Source: Rhodopseudomonas sp. BAL398 (lineage in GTDB: Bacteria; Pseudomonadota; Alphaproteobacteria; Rhizobiales; Xanthobacteraceae). From it: a DNA stretch of 64,000 bases. Shown here piece by piece: positions 60,966-64,000 of this stretch. The stretch is from positions 5,813,001 through 5,877,000 of the forward strand of contig NZ_CP133111.1 of NCBI RefSeq assembly GCF_033001325.1. The letters are read 5' to 3'. Made by a program: the position numbers and the translations under genes. The notes under the pieces were generated by a model that was not told the origin of the DNA, ran no database searches, and was given only the letters and a program-made list of their open reading frames with translations. Position 1 is the stretch's first letter, and each line of letters begins with the position of its first letter.

Positions 60966-61415
60966 TCATGATGCAGCTTTGTAGCTCGCGTCTTGCTGCT
61001 GCATCAGCGCGATCTTCTGCTCGATCTTGCCGCGCTGCGCGCTCAGCATGCTGGCGATCGCGGGCGATCCGGCGGTGACTTTCAGCGCGTCGTCATATTT
61101 GGCGACGTTGCGTTTTTCGCCATCGATCAGGCCCGGCAACACGCTGCCGTCGAGGCCGTTGAACAGCGAGCGGACATTCATGATGGTGCGGTGAACCAGG
61201 CTCATGAACGAGCCATCCTCATCCGCGGTTTCGCCGGCATTGATCAGCGCGCCGCCGAGTTCTTCGGCATTGGAATCGTGCAGCGCGATCATGTCGCGGA
61301 ACAGCGGCGTCATGCCCTTGCCCTCAGCGTCCTCGAGAGCTTCCTCATAGCCGCTACGCGCATCGATCGCGCTGGTGTGCAGCGTCTTCAAATGATCCAG
61401 AATATCCTTGTCCAA
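60966..61415 (-). CDS. PA2169-family four-helix-bundle protein (DUF2383)
   Basis: A 149-residue helical protein with HLKTLHTSAIDARSGYEEAL, RDMIALHDSNAEELGGALI and a KYDDAL helix, matching the DUF2383/PA2169 ferritin-like four-helix family. Its E/H pattern is suggestive of metal binding but not decisive. The start is TTG 61415, supported by GGAGG 6 bp upstream. Such proteins are often stress-induced; function unknown. Confidence 0.8.
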   Translation of the reverse strand: MDKDILDHLKTLHTSAIDARSGYEEALEDAEGKGMTPLFRDMIALHDSNAEELGGALINAGETADEDGSFMSLVHRTIMNVRSLFNGLDGSVLPGLIDGEKRNVAKYDDALKVTAGSPAIASMLSAQRGKIEQKIALMQQQDASYKAAS

Positions 61416-61546
61416 GATAACCTCCAGTGATCGGGTCAGGCGCGCCGCGCGTCGATGTCATCACCGACGCCAGCGGCCGCGACCATAACCATCCAGGAGA
61501 ATGCTGGTTCCTATGCGCGCATGCTGATAGAGCGAAGACGGCGGTA

Positions 61547-62773
61547 TTACTTGGTTCGTTCACCGTCTTTCGGCTCGACTCCGTATGGAGTTACCAGCGC
61601 CCAGACATGAGCGGGGATCATGTTCTTCATCCGCTGTGGATATTGCCGACGCAGATGCAGCACGGTTTCCACTGCTTTCATTTCGACCCGGGCGCGGGCG
61701 AATTCCAGCCCGCGCGGCCCGACCTTCGGCATCAGCCAGCCCATCAGCGGACGCAGCCAGTTCGGCATGCCGCGCACTGGCAGGCCGCCGGCGGCGAGTT
61801 CGACATTCTTCAGAAAGCCCTTCACCGGGCCGGCGCGCTTGCCGGCGCTGCCGGGCTCGCTCAACTTCACTTCGTCGCCGAGCAGATCGAGCAATTCCTC
61901 GCCGCGCGTATTGCGTACCAGCAGCCATTGCTCGCCCTGGCCACCCATATAGCCGACCGTGATATCGGCCAGCGAATTCGTGTAGTCGACGCAGGTGCGG
62001 CAGGTCATCGGAAAGAAATCCGGCGGCAGCTTCGAGATCGGCAGCTTGAGGAAGGGAATCTCCTTCACCGCGCCGTCGGCAAAGCGCAGCTCGACATGAT
62101 AATCGGCGCGGAATTCCAGATAGGTGATGGTGTCGGGCTGGTCCGACAGCAGATCGAGAAAGCCGTGAAAATTTTCGGTGGTGGTGTTGTCGGAGCAGGG
62201 CGTGCCGATCACATAGAGCCGCTCGAAGCCGAGCTGTCGTTCCAGCGCCCGCAGCGCGTGGATCTGGCAGGGAATCCCGATCACCGCGAGCCGCTTATAG
62301 CCGGCGGCCAGCGCCGGTTCGAGCAGCGCCAGCGACGGCGCGTAGCCCATCCGCATGCCGCGGCATTGCGCCATGCCCTCGGGCTTGGTCACCAGCACCG
62401 GCATCGGCTTCCATTTGTCGCCCGGGTCCGGCGCCATGGTCAGCACCGCGTCGACCGCTCCGGTCTCCAGCAGCCGCTCGGCGATCCGCGTGGTGATGCC
62501 GGTCCATTGCGCGTTTTCGCGCGGCGTTTTCATCGCGGCGCGCACCATGCGGCGGAACGGGCCGAAAAATTCCTCGTCAGGCCGTGCGGGATCGCGGGTG
62601 CGGCCATGGACGCGGCGCTCCATCGCCGGATAGTCCGGCTTGATGAACTGGCAGGCGTGGCCGCATTGCTTTGGATCGCTCATCCGCGACACGCCGCAAT
62701 CGGTGCACAGCTCGCGCGGCGCGGCGGCGTTGACAGGCGGTGCCCAGAGCGGCGCTGGTGAATCGTCGCGCAT
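61547..62773 (-). CDS. bciB: BciB-type 8-vinyl reductase / F420 hydrogenase beta-subunit family protein
   Basis: 408 residues. Cysteines in the N-terminus (ELCTDCGVSRMSDPKQCGHAC) and in FPMTCRTCVDYTN suit 4Fe-4S clusters. VIGIPCQIHALRALER, then VIGTPCSDNTTTENFHGFL, and DITVGYMGGQGEQW are family signatures. BciB reduces the C8 vinyl group of divinyl (bacterio)chlorophyllide. A photosynthetic genome supports this, but other members of the family have other substrates. TGATG couples it to the preceding DUF427 gene; an ATG at 62779 is an alternative start. Confidence 0.82.
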   Translation of the reverse strand: MRDDSPAPLWAPPVNAAAPRELCTDCGVSRMSDPKQCGHACQFIKPDYPAMERRVHGRTRDPARPDEEFFGPFRRMVRAAMKTPRENAQWTGITTRIAERLLETGAVDAVLTMAPDPGDKWKPMPVLVTKPEGMAQCRGMRMGYAPSLALLEPALAAGYKRLAVIGIPCQIHALRALERQLGFERLYVIGTPCSDNTTTENFHGFLDLLSDQPDTITYLEFRADYHVELRFADGAVKEIPFLKLPISKLPPDFFPMTCRTCVDYTNSLADITVGYMGGQGEQWLLVRNTRGEELLDLLGDEVKLSEPGSAGKRAGPVKGFLKNVELAAGGLPVRGMPNWLRPLMGWLMPKVGPRGLEFARARVEMKAVETVLHLRRQYPQRMKNMIPAHVWALVTPYGVEPKDGERTK

Positions 62774-63270
62774 CACCATCCGCGTGTCCCCGCGCCGCCC
62801 TTGAAGGGGCCGACGATTTTCGTGGTGATCCAGCCGCCGTAGAAATCACCTTGCTGCGGCTGCACCCGCTCGTCGCCGACGAAACAATCATCGACTCGCG
62901 AGGCGTAGAAGGCGAGGTGGCCGGCGATTGCCGCGAAAGCCGGTGTTGGTGTCGGATAGCTCCAGGCGGCGTTGTCCGACCGTCGCTCGCCGACTTCCAG
63001 CGACCAATATTTGGCGTGGCCCTTGAATTCGCACCAGGACTGCCCCGGCGCGGGCCGCAGTGCCGCGGTGCGGATATCGGCCGGCGGAATATAATAGACC
63101 GGCGGATGACTGGTTTCGAGCACGCGAAATCCTGACACGCTATCGGCGATGGTCTCGCCATTGAACACCACGCGCAACCGCTGCGCGACCGGTTCCAGGC
63201 GCGGCGGGCGTGGATAATCCCACACCGATTCCTGGCCTTGCGCGGGGATGTCGGGCTTCGGTCCGAACAT
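62773..63270 (-). CDS. DUF427 domain protein
   Basis: A 165-residue protein with two short beta-rich halves: RVVFNGETIADSVSGFRVLE and YYIPPADI, then CEFKGHAKYWSLEVG, DNAAWSYPTP and HLAFYASRVDDCFVGDERV. These are the DUF427 motifs. ATG 63270 follows AGAGGG. Its stop overlaps the bciB start, so the two are cotranslated. Function unknown. Confidence 0.85.
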   Translation of the reverse strand: MFGPKPDIPAQGQESVWDYPRPPRLEPVAQRLRVVFNGETIADSVSGFRVLETSHPPVYYIPPADIRTAALRPAPGQSWCEFKGHAKYWSLEVGERRSDNAAWSYPTPTPAFAAIAGHLAFYASRVDDCFVGDERVQPQQGDFYGGWITTKIVGPFKGGAGTRGW

Positions 63271-63333
63271 GGTCCCTCTTTGTAGGAAGCGGCGGGGTCG
63301 CTCGCCATTCGTCAAAAGTCAGATCGGAGCAGA

Positions 63334-63825
63334 TCAATAAAATGCCAGCCGCGCAACGGCGAGATCGCCGTCGAATTCGCGGCCCATCGCCACCAGCCCG
63401 ATCCGGCGCAGCCGGGCGATGTTGAGCGGCGCGTCGGTGCGATGCGGCGCGAATTGCGCAAATGGCAGCTCGATCGTGGTCCATTGCGACGGCGCGACGA
63501 ATTCCTGCCGATAGGATTGTTGCGGCCGGTCGAGATCGGTGCTGCGCAGATGCGCGCCGTAGCGCTCGCCAGTGCCGAACACGTCGAGAACGATGCCGGT
63601 GAGGCCGCTCGCATCGATCGCGCCGCCGTCGGGCGCCAGATCGAGCGCGATCTGGATGAAGCCGCCATTATTCTCGGTGCTGACGCGGCCGCACATCTGC
63701 ACGGCATCACGGCCCGCGATCGCCATCTCGGCGATGCTGCCGCGCGACACCCCGCCCATCACCGCGTCGGTGACCAGCCGCCAGCACAGCGCGCCGGTCG
63801 CGGGCCATAATTCGCCGGGAGTCAT
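63334..63825 (-). CDS. CIA30-family protein (complex I intermediate-associated 30-like)
   Basis: A 163-residue beta-sandwich protein: WRLVTDAVMGGVSRGSI, GGFIQIALDL, YGAHLRSTD and YRQEFVAPSQWTTIELPFAQF match the CIA30 domain. ATG 63825 is chosen because homology begins nearby; it overlaps the upstream stop (ATGA). In mitochondria the family assists complex I assembly; in photosynthetic bacteria its role is not established. It is followed by DUF427 and bciB on the same strand. Confidence 0.8.
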   Translation of the reverse strand: MTPGELWPATGALCWRLVTDAVMGGVSRGSIAEMAIAGRDAVQMCGRVSTENNGGFIQIALDLAPDGGAIDASGLTGIVLDVFGTGERYGAHLRSTDLDRPQQSYRQEFVAPSQWTTIELPFAQFAPHRTDAPLNIARLRRIGLVAMGREFDGDLAVARLAFY

Positions 63826-64000
63826 CGGATCACCATCGGGAACGTCACCGCGATCGCCCACGCGAAGATCGCCGCATTGGCGAGCGCGCCGGGCAGCGGG
63901 TGATTGGTCGCCCTGTAGCTCCAATTGCTGATCAGCCCGAACGCCAGGAACAACAGCAGGATCGCCGGCACGATGATGATCAGGAAGAATAATTTGTGCA
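63822..64000 (-). CDS. Integral membrane protein, C-terminal 59 codons only
   Basis: The open frame enters from the right window edge and reads HKLFFLIIIVPAILLLFLAF, then a short NWSYRATNHPLPGAL loop and AAIFAWAIAVTFPMVIR. It has two hydrophobic segments, no recognised family and a stop overlapping the CIA30-like start. The N-terminus is outside the window. Confidence 0.7.
   Translation of the reverse strand, partial: HKLFFLIIIVPAILLLFLAFGLISNWSYRATNHPLPGALANAAIFAWAIAVTFPMVIR

Overview
The window is high-GC DNA from an alphaproteobacterium of the Rhodopseudomonas / photosynthetic Bradyrhizobium group, most likely Rhodopseudomonas palustris or a close relative. The main evidence is an LH2 antenna locus (pucB, pucA, pucC) with R. 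palustris-type alpha and beta polypeptides, next to a phytochrome-like histidine kinase and a LuxR-type response regulator. A BciB-type 8-vinyl reductase, NnrS/NnrU membrane proteins and the family of dispersed GC-rich hairpin repeats fit the same group. No rRNA, tRNA, CRISPR array, phage or insertion sequence was seen.

Layout. 0-2 kb: the end of a PadR regulator, a stand-alone Rieske protein, a NifX-like protein with a metal-binding tail, and a rhodanese. 2.2-7.1 kb: a DUF2892 membrane protein divergent from a BigR/SqrR-type two-cysteine ArsR repressor, which leads an RND efflux pair. 7.1-25.5 kb: a large signalling island. A hybrid histidine kinase on the minus strand is followed by a tightly packed plus-strand operon: STAS, CheY, CheA, CheW, a soluble triple-PAS receptor, CheR, CheD, CheB, a second soluble receptor-like protein, a second STAS protein, an RsbW-like ATPase, a receiver-PP2C phosphatase, an Hpt protein and a second hybrid kinase. 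It joins a complete chemosensory array to an RsbU/V/W-type partner switch.

25.6-35.4 kb: nitrogen and respiration genes. A class I glutamine amidotransferase-like hydrolase and allophanate hydrolase (atzF) precede a cytochrome bo3-type quinol oxidase operon (cyoABCD). An opposing operon follows, atzG-atzE-atzH plus a GntR regulator; atzG is only 59 codons. Together these genes could take 1-carboxybiuret through dicarboxyurea and allophanate to ammonia and CO2; no cyanuric acid hydrolase gene is present. 35.7-37.1 kb: small unknown genes. 37.4-42 kb: an ABC importer operon ending in a metallophosphodiesterase. 42-45 kb: a single-domain response regulator, an alpha/beta hydrolase and a FAD oxidoreductase. 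45.3-50.4 kb: a Crp/Fnr regulator, phosphoglucomutase, nnrU, nnrS and a MaoC-like hydratase. 50.5-50.9 kb: two tandem copies of a non-coding repeat.

50.9-58.7 kb is the photosynthetic antenna region: a CoA transferase, the response regulator, the phytochrome-like kinase, two PpsR-type sites, pucBA, pucC, and two short-repeat proteins sharing a YKSxSGxPLLL motif. The smaller of these has six repeats and is the best candidate here for the LH2 gamma polypeptide, a ribbon reported to span six alpha-beta pairs in R. palustris LH2; the larger looks like an uncharacterised paralogue carrying an extra N-terminal domain. 58.8-64 kb: a flavin monooxygenase, two small unknown proteins, bciB, DUF427, a CIA30-like protein and the end of a membrane protein.

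All functions are inferred by reading the translated sequence; no database search was run.
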